Shown here piece by piece: positions 45,772-55,248 of a stretch of DNA of 64,000 nt. The first letter of the stretch is position 1. Every line of letters begins with the position of its first letter. The translations under genes were made by a program, and so were the position numbers. Below the pieces are notes generated by a model, which worked only from the letters and a program-made list of their open reading frames with translations, did no database searches and was not told where the DNA came from. Origin of the DNA: Devosia sp. 66-14 (GTDB lineage: Bacteria; Pseudomonadota; Alphaproteobacteria; Rhizobiales; Devosiaceae); the NCBI GenBank assembly GCA_001899085.1, contig MKVB01000001.1, forward strand, positions 1,313,323-1,377,322, in the 5' to 3' direction.

Positions 45772-46602
45772 TCAGCCTTTCAATGCGCCTTGGGTGAGGC
45801 CTTCGGTGAAGCGCCTCTGGGTGAGGATGTAGAGGATGATCACCGGCAGGAAGGTGATGACGGTGCCCGAGAACACCAGCCGGAAATCGGTGTTGTAGGT
45901 CGAGGCAAAGCGGACGAGGCCGAGCGGCAGCGTCTGGTTGCCCGGGCTGATCAGCATCACCAGCGGCAGGAAGAAATCGTTCCAGGTGGAGAGCGCCGAG
46001 ATGATCAGCAGCGCCGAAATTGCCGGTTGCGACAGCGGCAGGAACACCCGCGTCAGGATCTGGAAATGGTTGGCGCCGTCGATCTTGGCCGCCTCGGTGA
46101 GCTCGTTCGGCACGCCCATGAAGAAGCTGCGCATCAGGAACAGCCCGAACGGGATGCCGTTCGAGACTTGCGCCAGCGTCACCCCCCAGAGGCTGTTGAT
46201 CATCCCGAGGTTGGAGAGCAACTGGTAGAGCGGAATGATCACCGCCTGCACCGGAATGGTGAGCCCGAAGATGAAGGCGTAGAACACCCACTCGCGGCCG
46301 GGAAACCTGATCTTGGCCAGCGCATAGCCGGCCGGCGCGCAGACCAGCAGCGTCAGCGTGACGACACCCAGCACGTTGATGAGGCTGTTGCCGATCAGGC
46401 TGCCGAAATTGCCGATGTTCCAGGCATCGATATAGTTCTGCCACATCAGCTGCGCCGGGAACGAGAACGGGTCGCCCCGGCCGATCTCGCGTTCGGTCTT
46501 GAGGCTGGAAACGATCAGCCACAGGAATGGTCCGACGATGACGACCAGCACCGGCAGCAGCATCAGCACGGCGGGCAGTTCGGAAGGTTTGCGTCTGCTC
46601 AT
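45772..46602 (-). CDS. Sugar ABC transporter permease, MalG type
   Basis: A 276-aa permease with six predicted helices and the coupling loop LTEAAKIDGANHFQILTRVF. Its start overlaps the stop of the upstream permease (ATGA). It pairs with the MalF-type subunit and the binding protein at 47700. There is no ATPase in this operon. Confidence 0.9.
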   Translation of the reverse strand: MSRRKPSELPAVLMLLPVLVVIVGPFLWLIVSSLKTEREIGRGDPFSFPAQLMWQNYIDAWNIGNFGSLIGNSLINVLGVVTLTLLVCAPAGYALAKIRFPGREWVFYAFIFGLTIPVQAVIIPLYQLLSNLGMINSLWGVTLAQVSNGIPFGLFLMRSFFMGVPNELTEAAKIDGANHFQILTRVFLPLSQPAISALLIISALSTWNDFFLPLVMLISPGNQTLPLGLVRFASTYNTDFRLVFSGTVITFLPVIILYILTQRRFTEGLTQGALKG

Positions 46603-47540
46603 GCTGCCTGCCTCGCGCGCCAGCGGTTGAAAGCCACGGTGATGACGATGGCGAGCAGGCTCATCAGGATGCACAGCACCGCGGCGAGGCCGTGGTCCTG
46701 CGCCTGGAAGGCCAGCCGGTAGATGTAGGTGGTGATGATCTCGGAGGCGTAGAACGGCCCGCCATTGGTCATCACGAACACCGTGGCGAAGCCCTTGAGG
46801 CCGTTGATCATGGCGAGCGAGATGACGAAGGTCATCACGTCGCGCAGCCCGGGCAAGGTGACGTTGCAGAGTTTCTGCCAGCTGTTGGCGCCGTCGATCT
46901 CGGCGGCCTCGTAGAGGCTCTGGTCGATATTCTGCAGGCCCGCGATGAACAGCAGCATGTAGAGCCCGAAGCCCTGCCACGAGCTCGCGACGTTGACCGA
47001 GAACAGCACCAGCAGCGGATCGCTGAGCCAGCCCTGGTTCCAGCTGCCGAGCCCGATCTGGGTGAGCGCCGTGCTGATCAGCCCGTAGAACGGATCGTAG
47101 ATATTGGCCCAGATCACCCCGACCACCGCCAGCGATACGAGGTGCGGCAGGAAGAACGCGGTGCGGAAGAACACCCGGGTGCGGCTCAGCCGGCTGACCG
47201 CCAGCGCCAGCACCAGGCCGAGCCCGCCGGCCAGCACGACGTGGTAGCCGAGCCACAGGAAGGTGCGGCCCAGACTCTGCCAGACGATCGGGTCGTCGCC
47301 CGCCCGCAGGTAGTTGTCGAGCCCGACGAAGCTGGCCTCGGTGTTGAAGCCGCCCGAATTGGTGAAGCTGATCCACACCGTGAACAGGATCGGCGTCAGG
47401 CTGAACAGCCCATAGAGCGCGATGGCCGGCAGCATCAGCACGAAGGCCGCCCCGAAGCCATCGCGCGAGCCGTCGCGGCGTCGGGCCGAGGCAGGCGCGC
47501 GGAGGTCCGCGCCATCGGCGGTGGTGGTCAGTCTGGTCAT
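46599..47540 (-). CDS. Sugar ABC transporter permease, MalF type
   Basis: A 313-aa permease. A charged N-terminus precedes about six helices. The coupling loop is YEAAEIDGANSWQKLCNVTLP. A palindromic repeat (47560-47683) lies between it and the binding-protein gene, which may dampen expression of the permeases relative to the binding protein. Confidence 0.9.
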   Translation of the reverse strand: MTRLTTTADGADLRAPASARRRDGSRDGFGAAFVLMLPAIALYGLFSLTPILFTVWISFTNSGGFNTEASFVGLDNYLRAGDDPIVWQSLGRTFLWLGYHVVLAGGLGLVLALAVSRLSRTRVFFRTAFFLPHLVSLAVVGVIWANIYDPFYGLISTALTQIGLGSWNQGWLSDPLLVLFSVNVASSWQGFGLYMLLFIAGLQNIDQSLYEAAEIDGANSWQKLCNVTLPGLRDVMTFVISLAMINGLKGFATVFVMTNGGPFYASEIITTYIYRLAFQAQDHGLAAVLCILMSLLAIVITVAFNRWRARQAA

Positions 47541-47559
47541 CTACGGTTCCCGTTGAGAC

Positions 47560-47683
47560 AGACGGCCCCCTCCCGGCCTCCCCCATGAAGGGGGAGGTGA
47601 AGAGTCGAGCGCTTGGCGAGATGGTGCCGATCGCACCGGCGGGGCACCTCCCCCTTCAAGGGGGAGGATGGGAGGGGGTCGTC
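47560..47683. repeat. Dispersed palindromic repeat, full copy
   Basis: 124 bp of the same family as 3451-3569, including the 44 bases shared exactly with 3937-3980. The ends are AGACGGCCCCC and GGGGGTCGTC. It sits between the binding-protein and permease genes, where its hairpins could terminate transcription partly or stabilise the upstream mRNA. Confidence 0.8.
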
Positions 47684-47699
47684 CGCTTCAGTCAGCACC

Positions 47700-48962
47700 T
47701 CATGGCGCCGGCATCTTGGCCTGCAGTTGCGCCATGCCGTCGGCTGCCGAGACCTGGCCGCCGATCAGCCCCTGGATCACCTGGAAATAGGTGTCGGTGG
47801 CCGAGCCCGGGACGTAGACTGAAGGGTTGTACCCTACCCCCTTGGCGGCGGCGGCGAACACATCGACCATCACCGGCACCACCGGCTTGATGTCGGGCAT
47901 TTCGCGCGGCGAGATCTGGTTGCCGGTCGGGTGCTCGGCGCGGTAGCGCATCACTTCATCGGAGAGGATGAAGTCGATCCACTTGGCCGCCAGCTCGGGT
48001 TGCTTGGAACTGGTCGGGATCATCCAGCTCCAGCCGATACCGCCGGTCGGCTTGCTCTCGCCCTCGATGTCCGAGGGGATGGTGGCAAAGCCCATATTGT
48101 CGAGCGGGTACTCCCCTGCCCGCGCATTGCCGATGAACCACGGCCCGCCGAAGAAGATCGCGGCGCGCTCGTTGATCCACATGCGCATCGCGCCTTCCTG
48201 GTCGAGCCCCGCCATCTGCGGGCTGATGAAGCCTTTCCTGGCGAAATCCACCACACGCTCGGCGCCGAGCAGCGGCTCCGGATCGGTCCAGGCCTTCTTG
48301 CCCGACACCACCTCGCCCATGACGGTCGAGCCGGCGGCAGCCTGCAGGAAATTGCCCATCAGGTGGCCGCCATTGGCGCCGTTGCGCGGCCCGACGGCGA
48401 GCGGTTCGAGGCCGGCATCCTTGATCTTTTGCAGCAGCGCTTCGAAATCGGCCCAGCTGCCGCCGATGCTCCAGCCGTGCTCGGCGAACATGTCCTTGTG
48501 GTACCAGAGCCCGATCGCGTCGATGCCGTCAGGCACCTCGTAGATCTCGCCGCCGAACTGGCTGGAGAGGATGTCGTAGAGCCAGGGGAAGATCTTGTCC
48601 TTCCAGCCCATGTCCGAGTAGTGCGCGGTCAGCGGCTGGATCAGCTTGGCGTTGACCACCGTGCTGACCCGGCCAATGCCCGAATTGGTCAGCAGCACGT
48701 CGGGGCCGGCATTGGACTGGATCGCTGCCTGCACGGCGCCGTTCGAGATGGTGCCGGTGGGCGGCATGTACTCGACAGTGACGCCGGGATTGGCCGCCTC
48801 GAAATCGGCCTTCAGCTTGTTCCACAGTTCCGCCACCAGCGGCTGCGCCAGCTGGTCGGTGGCCCATACGGTCAGGGTCTGGGCCTGGGCCAGGCCGGGT
48901 ACGGCGAGCAGTCCGGCAGCGCCAAGCGCTGCGGCCGAAGCCATCAGGGTTCGTCTCAACAT
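47700..48962 (-). CDS. Sugar ABC transporter substrate-binding protein
   Basis: A 420-aa family 1 solute-binding protein with a Sec signal peptide (cleavage near AQAQ, residue 28). The mature part starts TLTVWATDQLAQPLVAELWNKL. GAGGAGGACC is a strong ribosome-binding site. It is the first gene of the third sugar importer. A GntR gene lies directly upstream on the same strand, 66 bp away. Confidence 0.9.
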   Translation of the reverse strand: MLRRTLMASAAALGAAGLLAVPGLAQAQTLTVWATDQLAQPLVAELWNKLKADFEAANPGVTVEYMPPTGTISNGAVQAAIQSNAGPDVLLTNSGIGRVSTVVNAKLIQPLTAHYSDMGWKDKIFPWLYDILSSQFGGEIYEVPDGIDAIGLWYHKDMFAEHGWSIGGSWADFEALLQKIKDAGLEPLAVGPRNGANGGHLMGNFLQAAAGSTVMGEVVSGKKAWTDPEPLLGAERVVDFARKGFISPQMAGLDQEGAMRMWINERAAIFFGGPWFIGNARAGEYPLDNMGFATIPSDIEGESKPTGGIGWSWMIPTSSKQPELAAKWIDFILSDEVMRYRAEHPTGNQISPREMPDIKPVVPVMVDVFAAAAKGVGYNPSVYVPGSATDTYFQVIQGLIGGQVSAADGMAQLQAKMPAP

Positions 48963-49028
48963 GGTTGGTCCTCCTCGTGTTGTCGCGCCGGTTGACCGGC
49001 GTCGTCGTCTGTGTCGGGCGGTACTGCC

Positions 49029-49697
49029 CTAGCGCCGAGCCGGCTTCACCTCCTCGAAGCGGGCCAGCACGGTGCGCTGCACGTCGGAAATGTGGGCGTG
49101 CATCAGCGCCACGGCGGTCTTGATGTCGCGGCGGCGGAAGGCGGCCAGGATGTCGTCGCGCTCGCGCGCCGCGTCCTCGGCGAAGGTGTGGCTCTCGTTG
49201 GCGATGGTGCGGCCGATCTGGATCTGCAGCGCCAGCCGGCTCAGCGTCTCGATCAGCGCCGCGTTGCCGGAGAGCTCGGCGATGGTCTCGTGGAACTCGC
49301 GGTCGGCCTGACCGTAGGCGACCATGTCGTCTGCCTTCAGCGCGGCCACCGCCTCATCGAGAATGCGCTCGAAATTGGCGATATGCCGGTCGCTCATCTG
49401 CGGCACCGCCAGCTCGACCGCGAAGCACTCGAGGGTCTTCCTCAGCTCGTAGAGATCCTCGGTTTCCTTCTTCGAAAAGCTCCTGACGAAGAAACCGCGA
49501 TACGGCTTGATCTCGATCAGCCCTTCCTTGCTGAGCGTCCCCAGCGCCTCGCGGAACGGGGTGCGGCTGACCTGCAGCTTCTCGGTCAGCGCCTTCTCAT
49601 CCAGCGGCGTGCCCGACGGCAGCTCGCCCGAGACGATCATCCTGACGATCTCCTCGTAGATGCGTTCGCGCAGCGTCAGGTGGCGGGGGGCGTTCAT
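49029..49697 (-). CDS. GntR regulator with FCD domain
   Basis: A 222-aa regulator: winged helix (LTEKLQVSRTPFREALGTLSKEGLIEI) and FCD effector domain with metal-type His in DREFHETIAE and ALMHAHISDV. I choose the ATG at 49697 because GGAG lies 7 bases before it; an in-frame ATG at 49730 has no ribosome-binding site and lies within the candidate operator. It is first in the importer operon and divergent from the Tm-1-like gene, so it likely controls both directions. Confidence 0.9.
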   Translation of the reverse strand: MNAPRHLTLRERIYEEIVRMIVSGELPSGTPLDEKALTEKLQVSRTPFREALGTLSKEGLIEIKPYRGFFVRSFSKKETEDLYELRKTLECFAVELAVPQMSDRHIANFERILDEAVAALKADDMVAYGQADREFHETIAELSGNAALIETLSRLALQIQIGRTIANESHTFAEDAARERDDILAAFRRRDIKTAVALMHAHISDVQRTVLARFEEVKPARR

Positions 49698-49731
49698 TCG
49701 GGCTCCATCGGCCTTTCGTTCGATGGCCATA

Positions 49732-49793
49732 TGTATGCAATTCTCGAAAGAATATACAATATGGAAAATGCACGTTATGCCTATTGCATACGA
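49732..49793. promoter_or_regulatory. Candidate GntR operator cluster
   Basis: Three related half-sites lie in this stretch: TTGCATACAT (minus strand, 49732-49741), TTGTATATTC (minus strand, 49750-49759) and TTGCATACGA (plus strand, 49784-49793). A palindrome ATTCTCGAAAGAAT lies at 49740-49753. The cluster sits between the divergent GntR and Tm-1-like genes, the expected place for the autoregulated FCD-type regulator to bind. Confidence 0.55.
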
Positions 49794-49847
49794 TGCTGGC
49801 GCCAAAGCCGCCGGAAACGCCCGCAAATGCTGGGAAAGGGAGGAAAA

Positions 49848-51059
49848 ATGGCCAAGGTCTATGTGGTTGGAACCATGGACACCAAGGGGGCGGAGCTGCG
49901 CTACGCAGTCGAACGCGTCCACGCCGCCGGAGCCGAGTCTGTACTGGTCGATGTCGGCACGCAGGGCTCCGGCGCGGCCGGCGACAACGGCGCCGGGGTG
50001 AGCGCCGCGCAGGTCGCCTCGCACCATCCGGGCGGTACCCACGCAGTGCTAGGCCTCACCGATCGCGGCGCCGCGGTCTCCGCCATGGCCACGGCGCTGA
50101 CCCGTTACCTCGCGACACGCACCGATATCGGCGCCGTGCTCGGGCTGGGCGGCACCGGCAATACCGCGCTCGTCACCGAGGCGATGCGCTCGTTGCCGAT
50201 CGGGCTGCCGCGGCTGATGGTCTCGACCGTCGCCTCAGGCAACATCGCGCCCTATGTCGGCCCCAACGATCTCACCATGATGTACTCGGTGGTCGACGTC
50301 GCCGGGCTCAACGCCATCTCGCGCCGGGTTATCGGCAATGCCGCTCATGCCGCCGCCGGCATGGCGCTGAACACCCCGCCGGTCTCCGGCACCGACAAGC
50401 CCGGCCTCGGGGTGACCATGTTCGGCGTCACCACCCAATGCGTCACCATGCTGCGCGAGGCGATGGAGCCGACGCACGAGGTCTACACCTTCCACGCCAC
50501 CGGCACCGGCGGCCAATCGATGGAAAAGCTCGCCGATTCCGGTCTTGTCGCCGGCCTGATCGACGTCACCACCACCGAAGTGCCGGATCTGCTGGTCGGC
50601 GGCGTGTTCCCCGCCACTGAGGACCGCTTCGGCGCGGTGATCCGCACCGGCCTGCCCTATGTCGGCTCGGTCGGCGCCGTCGACATGGTCAACTTCGGCG
50701 CCCGCGACACCGTCCCGCCTGAGTTCAAGGATCGCAAGCTCCATGTTCACAACGCGCAGGTGACATTGATGCGCACCACCCCGGACGAGAACCGCCGCAC
50801 CGCCGAGTTCATCGTCAGCCGGCTCAACCGCATGCCGGGGCCGGTGCGCTTCCTGCTGCCGCTGCGGGGCGTCTCGGCCATCGATGCGCCCGGCCAGCCG
50901 TTTCACGACCCGGCGGCCGACCAGGTGCTGTTCGACACCATCCGCTCCGGCTGGCAGGCGGCGCTCAACCGGCAGCTGGTGGAGCTCGACCTTCACATCA
51001 ACGATCCAGCCTTCGCTGCGGCGCTGGCGACGAATTTCTCCGAACTCCGTTCCTCCTGA
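49848..51059 (+). CDS. Tm-1-like ATP-binding domain protein (UPF0261)
   Basis: A 403-aa protein of the UPF0261 family: [22 protein letters not shown] at the N-terminus, then [35 protein letters not shown] and [11 protein letters not shown]. It corresponds to the N-terminal part of tomato Tm-1. The bacterial role is unknown; these genes usually travel with a PEP-hydrolase-like gene and sugar transporters. AGGGAGGAAAA is a strong ribosome-binding site. The next gene starts 11 bp downstream. Confidence 0.87.
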   Translation: MAKVYVVGTMDTKGAELRYAVERVHAAGAESVLVDVGTQGSGAAGDNGAGVSAAQVASHHPGGTHAVLGLTDRGAAVSAMATALTRYLATRTDIGAVLGLGGTGNTALVTEAMRSLPIGLPRLMVSTVASGNIAPYVGPNDLTMMYSVVDVAGLNAISRRVIGNAAHAAAGMALNTPPVSGTDKPGLGVTMFGVTTQCVTMLREAMEPTHEVYTFHATGTGGQSMEKLADSGLVAGLIDVTTTEVPDLLVGGVFPATEDRFGAVIRTGLPYVGSVGAVDMVNFGARDTVPPEFKDRKLHVHNAQVTLMRTTPDENRRTAEFIVSRLNRMPGPVRFLLPLRGVSAIDAPGQPFHDPAADQVLFDTIRSGWQAALNRQLVELDLHINDPAFAAALATNFSELRSS

Positions 51060-51070
51060 GGCTTCCCAAC

Positions 51071-51916
51071 ATGACCAGACTTTCCCGCCAGGACATCCTG
51101 CGCAACCTGCACGGCAAGATCGCCGCCGGCCGCCCCATCATCGGCGGCGGCGCCGGCACCGGCCTCAGCGCCAAGGCCGAAGAGGCCGGCGGCATCGACC
51201 TGATCGTGATCTACAATTCCGGGCGCTACCGTATGGCCGGCCGCGGCTCGCTGGCCGGGCTGATGGCTTATGGCAACGCCAACGACATCGTCGTCGAAAT
51301 GGCGCACGAGGTGCTCCCGGTGGTCCGCGACACCCCGGTCCTCGCCGGCGTCAACGGCACCGACCCGTTCCTGATCCCCGACAAATTCCTCAGCGAGCTG
51401 AAGGCTCTGGGCTTTGCCGGCATCCAGAACTTCCCGACCGTCGGGCTGATCGACGGCGTCTTCCGCGCCAATCTCGAGGAGACCGGCATGAGCTACGCTC
51501 TGGAGGTCGAGCTGATCGCCCGAGCCGCCGCCATGGACATGCTCACCACGCCCTATGTGTTCTCCAGTGAGGATGCGGTGGCGATGGCGAAGGCGGGCGC
51601 CGACATCCTCGTCTGCCATCTCGGCCTCACCACCGGCGGCTCCATCGGCGCCGAAACCGCGCTTGGTCTCGATGATTGCGTCGACCGGATCGACGCCTGG
51701 TCGGCCGCCGCCCGGGCGGCCCGCGACGACATCATCATCCTCTGTCACGGCGGTCCCATCGCCATGCCTGATGACGCCAGGCACGTGCTGGCCCGTACCA
51801 GGGTTTGCCACGGCTTCTACGGCGCCAGCTCGATGGAACGCCTGCCCACCGAGCGCTCGATCGCCGAGCAGGTGTCGATGTTCACCGCCATCGACCTGAG
51901 CGCGGCGAGACCCTAG
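51071..51916 (+). CDS. Phosphoenolpyruvate hydrolase-like TIM-barrel protein
   Basis: A 281-aa protein of the PEP-hydrolase family, corresponding to the C-terminal domain of plant Tm-1. Landmarks are [40 protein letters not shown] (opening), [21 protein letters not shown] and the CHGGP loop. The fold is that of the PEP mutase/isocitrate lyase group; the reaction is unproven. It is co-transcribed with the UPF0261 gene. Confidence 0.87.
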   Translation: MTRLSRQDILRNLHGKIAAGRPIIGGGAGTGLSAKAEEAGGIDLIVIYNSGRYRMAGRGSLAGLMAYGNANDIVVEMAHEVLPVVRDTPVLAGVNGTDPFLIPDKFLSELKALGFAGIQNFPTVGLIDGVFRANLEETGMSYALEVELIARAAAMDMLTTPYVFSSEDAVAMAKAGADILVCHLGLTTGGSIGAETALGLDDCVDRIDAWSAAARAARDDIIILCHGGPIAMPDDARHVLARTRVCHGFYGASSMERLPTERSIAEQVSMFTAIDLSAARP

Positions 51917-52012
51917 CCGCGCGCGGTGGAGGATCGGGCTCTGCAAATGTGAACACGCCGTGGCCCGCAGCGGGTTTCGGCGTTATCATCGGGTCCGGCG
52001 ATGGAGGTCTTG

Positions 52013-52438
52013 ATGCTCAAAACCTATCCCGTTACCCGCACCGAGGCCGAGTGGCGGCGGCTGTTGACGCCCGAGCAGTTCCATCTGCTGCGCGAGCAGG
52101 GAGCCGAACGGCCGGGCACATCCGCCCTGGTCGGCGAGAAGCGCTCCGGGGTATTTGCCTGCATCGGCTGCGACAGCCCGCTGTTCGAGAGCCGGATGAA
52201 GTTCGACAGCGGCACCGGCTGGCCCAGCTTCACCGCGCCTTTGCCCGGCGCCCTCGAAACCGTTGCCGACGACAGCTATCTGGGCGGCCATCACACCGGC
52301 TACGGCGTGGTCCGCACCGAGGTGATCTGCGCCACCTGCGGCAGCCATGTCGGCCACCTATTCCAGGACGGCCCGCCGCCCGCCGGCCTGCGCTACTGCG
52401 CCAATGGCGTCGGGCTGCGCTTCACCCCCGCGACATAG
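52013..52438 (+). CDS. msrB: Peptide methionine-R-sulfoxide reductase
   Basis: A 141-aa cytoplasmic enzyme repairing methionine-R-sulfoxide in proteins. Zinc Cys pairs are C50/C53 (CIGC) and C106/C109 (CATC). The catalytic Cys is C129 in LRYCANG; most MsrB read RYCxNS, so the following Ser is Gly here. The motif FDSGTGWPSF is present. GGAGG at 52003-52007 selects the ATG at 52013 over the ATG at 52001. Confidence 0.92.
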   Translation: MLKTYPVTRTEAEWRRLLTPEQFHLLREQGAERPGTSALVGEKRSGVFACIGCDSPLFESRMKFDSGTGWPSFTAPLPGALETVADDSYLGGHHTGYGVVRTEVICATCGSHVGHLFQDGPPPAGLRYCANGVGLRFTPAT

Positions 52439-52571
52439 AGCGGCGGAACCGGCCTCGCGCCGCCGCGCCCGCGCTTGGCGCAATGTGACTTTGTCCCGAC
52501 ACGATCGGTAAATAGTAATCGCAAGCATAGTCGGATTATGCTCATCGCATTTACAGAAGGGACGAACCATC

Positions 52572-53168
52572 ATGCATTTGAAACTGTTCTCTCTGCTTGC
52601 TTTGCTGCTGGCGACCCTGGCGGCGCCGGCGCTGGCCCATCCGCCGGCTGAACTGGCCGACTATGTCGGCGCCCGTGCCGGTCAGGCCGAAGGCGGGCTC
52701 AACGCCCTCGGCTACCGCAACATCAAGGGCAGCTACTGGCTCAACTCCGCCGAGGGCGTCTGCGTGCATATGCCGGTGTCGCAGGGCCGCTTCAAATCGG
52801 TCGATATCGTCAAGCCGGCGCTGTGCGGGGTGAAGCTCCACACCAGCCACGGTGCCGGGGGCGGTTGCCCCGCCGATGTCAGCCAGGCCGACCGCTATCT
52901 CTATCCCGATTGCGACAAGCCCGCCGCCAAGGCGCCGGCCGCATCTGCCGGCGGCAGCGATTTCAGCCAGGTCTCCGACGCCGCGGTGGCTGCCTGCATG
53001 AAGAGCGCCGACGCCTATCAGGGCGTCGCTGCGGGGACGAGTTCGGCCACCGCCGTGTCGAAGAGCGGCGGCAACTGGGTGATGACCATGTCCAGCGGCG
53101 GCACCTATGTTTCGACCTGCACCGTCAGCAATGCGGGCAAGGTCGTGAGCATGAGCCCGGGCGCCTGA
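52572..53168 (+). CDS. Secreted two-part hypothetical protein
   Basis: A 198-aa protein with a Sec signal peptide (cleavage near ALAHP, residue 22). The first part (about 25-115) contains LADYVGARAGQAEGGLNALGYRNIKGSYWLNSAE, a pattern found in other small secreted bacterial proteins of unknown role. An Ala-rich linker (KPAAKAPAASAGG) leads to a second part with VAACMKSADAYQGV. Five Cys in the mature protein suggest disulfides. AAGGGACG is the ribosome-binding site. The function is unknown. Confidence 0.7.
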   Translation: MHLKLFSLLALLLATLAAPALAHPPAELADYVGARAGQAEGGLNALGYRNIKGSYWLNSAEGVCVHMPVSQGRFKSVDIVKPALCGVKLHTSHGAGGGCPADVSQADRYLYPDCDKPAAKAPAASAGGSDFSQVSDAAVAACMKSADAYQGVAAGTSSATAVSKSGGNWVMTMSSGGTYVSTCTVSNAGKVVSMSPGA

Positions 53169-53245
53169 CGGCTCGGCGCCGGCGTCGAGGCCGGCGTGTC
53201 GTTCTGATCTGGAGGTAATCCGCCTCGCCGGCCCTTCGGGCTGGA

Positions 53246-53276
53246 GGGGTTACCGGCACACCGTGCCGGTAACCCC
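53246..53276. terminator. Hairpin between convergent genes
   Basis: GGGGTTACCGGCAC, loop ACC, GTGCCGGTAACCCC: a perfect 14-bp stem between the convergent secreted-protein and PepSY genes. There is no U-tract on either side, so it is more a transcription barrier than a classic intrinsic terminator. Confidence 0.5.
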
Positions 53277-53349
53277 CTGGCGAGGTCGGCGGGGTCACGC
53301 GTTGTGCATGGTGGGACGCGCGATTATCCCGCTGGTCGCGTCGACGCCA

Positions 53350-53760
53350 TCAGGCGCCGTCATTGGCCTCGCCGTCGCCGTCACCCTGGTCCTGGCCATG
53401 CCCGCCAGGGCCGTCGTCCTGGGTTTCGCCATCGCCATCACCCTGGTCGTCCGAGCGCGCTTCGCCGGTTTCGACCACCGCGCCGGTCTTGGCGTCGACC
53501 ACATAGTTGGTCTCGGTGCCGTCGGTGCCCATCAACGTGACGGCATAGACGATGGCCGTGCCCTGCCCTTCGAGCGTCAATTCCACGACCTTGCCGGTGC
53601 CGAGCTTTTCAACGGCGGCAATGGCCTCGCTCGCCGTTACGGTCGCTCCCGCAACTGCCGATGTCTCGGCGGCCTGGTCGTTCTGTTCGGCATGTGCAGC
53701 ACCGCCGACGAGCGAGGCGGCAATGAGGATTGCGGCCGCAAGGTTGGTTCCGAAAGTCAT
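53350..53760 (-). CDS. Secreted PepSY domain protein with acidic tail
   Basis: A 136-aa periplasmic protein: signal peptide 1-24 (ends AHA), a PepSY domain (about 40-100, TASEAIAAVEKLGTGKVVEL ... YVVDAKTGAVVE) and a low-complexity tail rich in Asp, Gly and Gln. PepSY proteins inhibit or sense in the periplasm and often pair with two-component systems. It lies downstream of the histidine kinase on the same strand, and a site matching the one upstream of 57469 lies 82 bases before its start. The acidic tail might bind divalent cations. Confidence 0.8.
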   Translation of the reverse strand: MTFGTNLAAAILIAASLVGGAAHAEQNDQAAETSAVAGATVTASEAIAAVEKLGTGKVVELTLEGQGTAIVYAVTLMGTDGTETNYVVDAKTGAVVETGEARSDDQGDGDGETQDDGPGGHGQDQGDGDGEANDGA

Positions 53761-53841
53761 TTGCTACTCCTTGTTGGGCCAAGAGGCGCCCTTTGGCGGA
53801 GCGTTGATAGGTCCCGGCTTTGTCGGCGGCCTGTCTGAACC

Positions 53842-53857
53842 CTTACGGTTCTGTATG
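53842..53857. promoter_or_regulatory. Candidate response-regulator operator, copy 1
   Basis: CTTACGGTTCTGTATG, 82 bases upstream of the PepSY gene. It matches 13 of 16 bases of CTTACGGAACTGTAAG found (minus strand) at 57554-57569, at nearly the same distance from its gene. Confidence 0.6.
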
Positions 53858-53880
53858 CTGGGATCGGACGCCGGTGGCGC

Positions 53881-55248
53881 TCAGAGGGCCGGCGTGTGGC
53901 GCGGAAAACTCACCGCCACCACCAGCCCCGGCGCGTTGTCGCGCAGCGTGACGGTGGCGCCGTGGAGATCGGCCACGGCCTTCACCAGCGACAGCCCCAG
54001 GCCGCTGCCGGGCGTGGTCCGGCTCTTTTCCACCCGATAGAGCCGGCGGAAGACCTTGTCGCGTTCCTCGGCCGGAATGCCGGGACCGTTATCGGCGACC
54101 GAGAGTTCGACCCGACCGTCATCGATCCGCCCGCTCAGCACGATGCTGGCGCCGGGCGGACAGTGGCGAATGGCGTTCTCCACCAGATTGGCCAGCATCT
54201 GCAGCATGAGGTCGCGATCGCCGCTCACCGGCGGCAGGCCATCGGGCGCGGTGAGCCGCAGCGTCTGGCCGTGTTCGACGGCGACCTCGCCATAGGCGTC
54301 GGCGATCCGCTCGAGGATGGTGCCGGGGGCAACCGAGGTGAAGCGGGCGCGGCGCGCCCCCGCCTCGATCTGCGCGATGCGCAGCAGCGCATCGAAAGTG
54401 GCGTTGATCCGCACGCCCTCCTCCTGCGCCTGGCGCAGCCAGGCGGCGACGGGCTTGCCCGCCTCATCGGCCTCGATGGCGCTTTCGACGGTGATCGCCA
54501 ACCGGTTAAGCGGCGTCTTCAGGTCATGCGCGATATCGACGCTGACCTGCCGCATGCTTTCGACCAGCGCCGACAGCCGGTCGAGCGCTGCGTTCACCTC
54601 GCCGACCAGCGCGTCGATATCGTCGCCCCGCCCCGTAGTGGCGATCCGCGCCGTCAGTTCCCCCCGGCCGACCCGATGCATGGTCGCCGCGATGCCGTCG
54701 AGCCGCCGCTGCCCGCGCGCCGCGACCACCACGCCGGTGACGAGGATCAGCGCCACCAGCAGCCCGCCGGCCCAGGCGAGGCTCACCAGGGTCAGCCGCC
54801 CGATCGCTTTGGTTTCGCCATAGCTGGAGCCGACCAGCAGCGTATAGCTGCCCACCTCGCCGCTGAAGATGCGATAGTCGTCACTATTGTCGGTCACTCC
54901 CAGGGCACCCGCGCCCACCGTTGCCCAGCCGCTGCCGGCCGGCACCATGGTGACATTGCCGGCCAGCACCGTGCCGGCCTTGTCGGTCAAGGCATAGACC
55001 CGTTCATGCCGGAGGGTCGCACCCGCATGGCTGCGCACCGCATCGCCGAGATCGGCGACGTCGTCCTCGCCGTAGGACTGGCTGATGATGGTGAACGCGT
55101 CGGTCACCGTCTGGTCCACCCGCGCCGCCAGCTCCTGCCGGATCAGTTCGAAGGCGACGAACCCGGCGATGGCGAGCGCTACGAGGAAGGCGGCGCCGAG
55201 CAGAACCGTGAGCCGGAACGGCGTGCTGCGCAGGAAGTCGCTACGCAT
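53881..55248 (-). CDS. Sensor histidine kinase
   Basis: A 455-aa membrane kinase: two helices (about 13-35 and 155-178) around a 120-residue periplasmic sensor, then a HAMP linker, HisKA with H241 (DIAHDLKTPLNRL) and an HATPase domain (NLVENAIRHC, DNGPGIP, GSGLGLSLVKAV). Its start overlaps the response regulator by 8 bp. Likely ligands are cations or cationic peptides, as for other PepSY-linked kinases; this is inference. Confidence 0.92.
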   Translation of the reverse strand: MRSDFLRSTPFRLTVLLGAAFLVALAIAGFVAFELIRQELAARVDQTVTDAFTIISQSYGEDDVADLGDAVRSHAGATLRHERVYALTDKAGTVLAGNVTMVPAGSGWATVGAGALGVTDNSDDYRIFSGEVGSYTLLVGSSYGETKAIGRLTLVSLAWAGGLLVALILVTGVVVAARGQRRLDGIAATMHRVGRGELTARIATTGRGDDIDALVGEVNAALDRLSALVESMRQVSVDIAHDLKTPLNRLAITVESAIEADEAGKPVAAWLRQAQEEGVRINATFDALLRIAQIEAGARRARFTSVAPGTILERIADAYGEVAVEHGQTLRLTAPDGLPPVSGDRDLMLQMLANLVENAIRHCPPGASIVLSGRIDDGRVELSVADNGPGIPAEERDKVFRRLYRVEKSRTTPGSGLGLSLVKAVADLHGATVTLRDNAPGLVVAVSFPRHTPAL

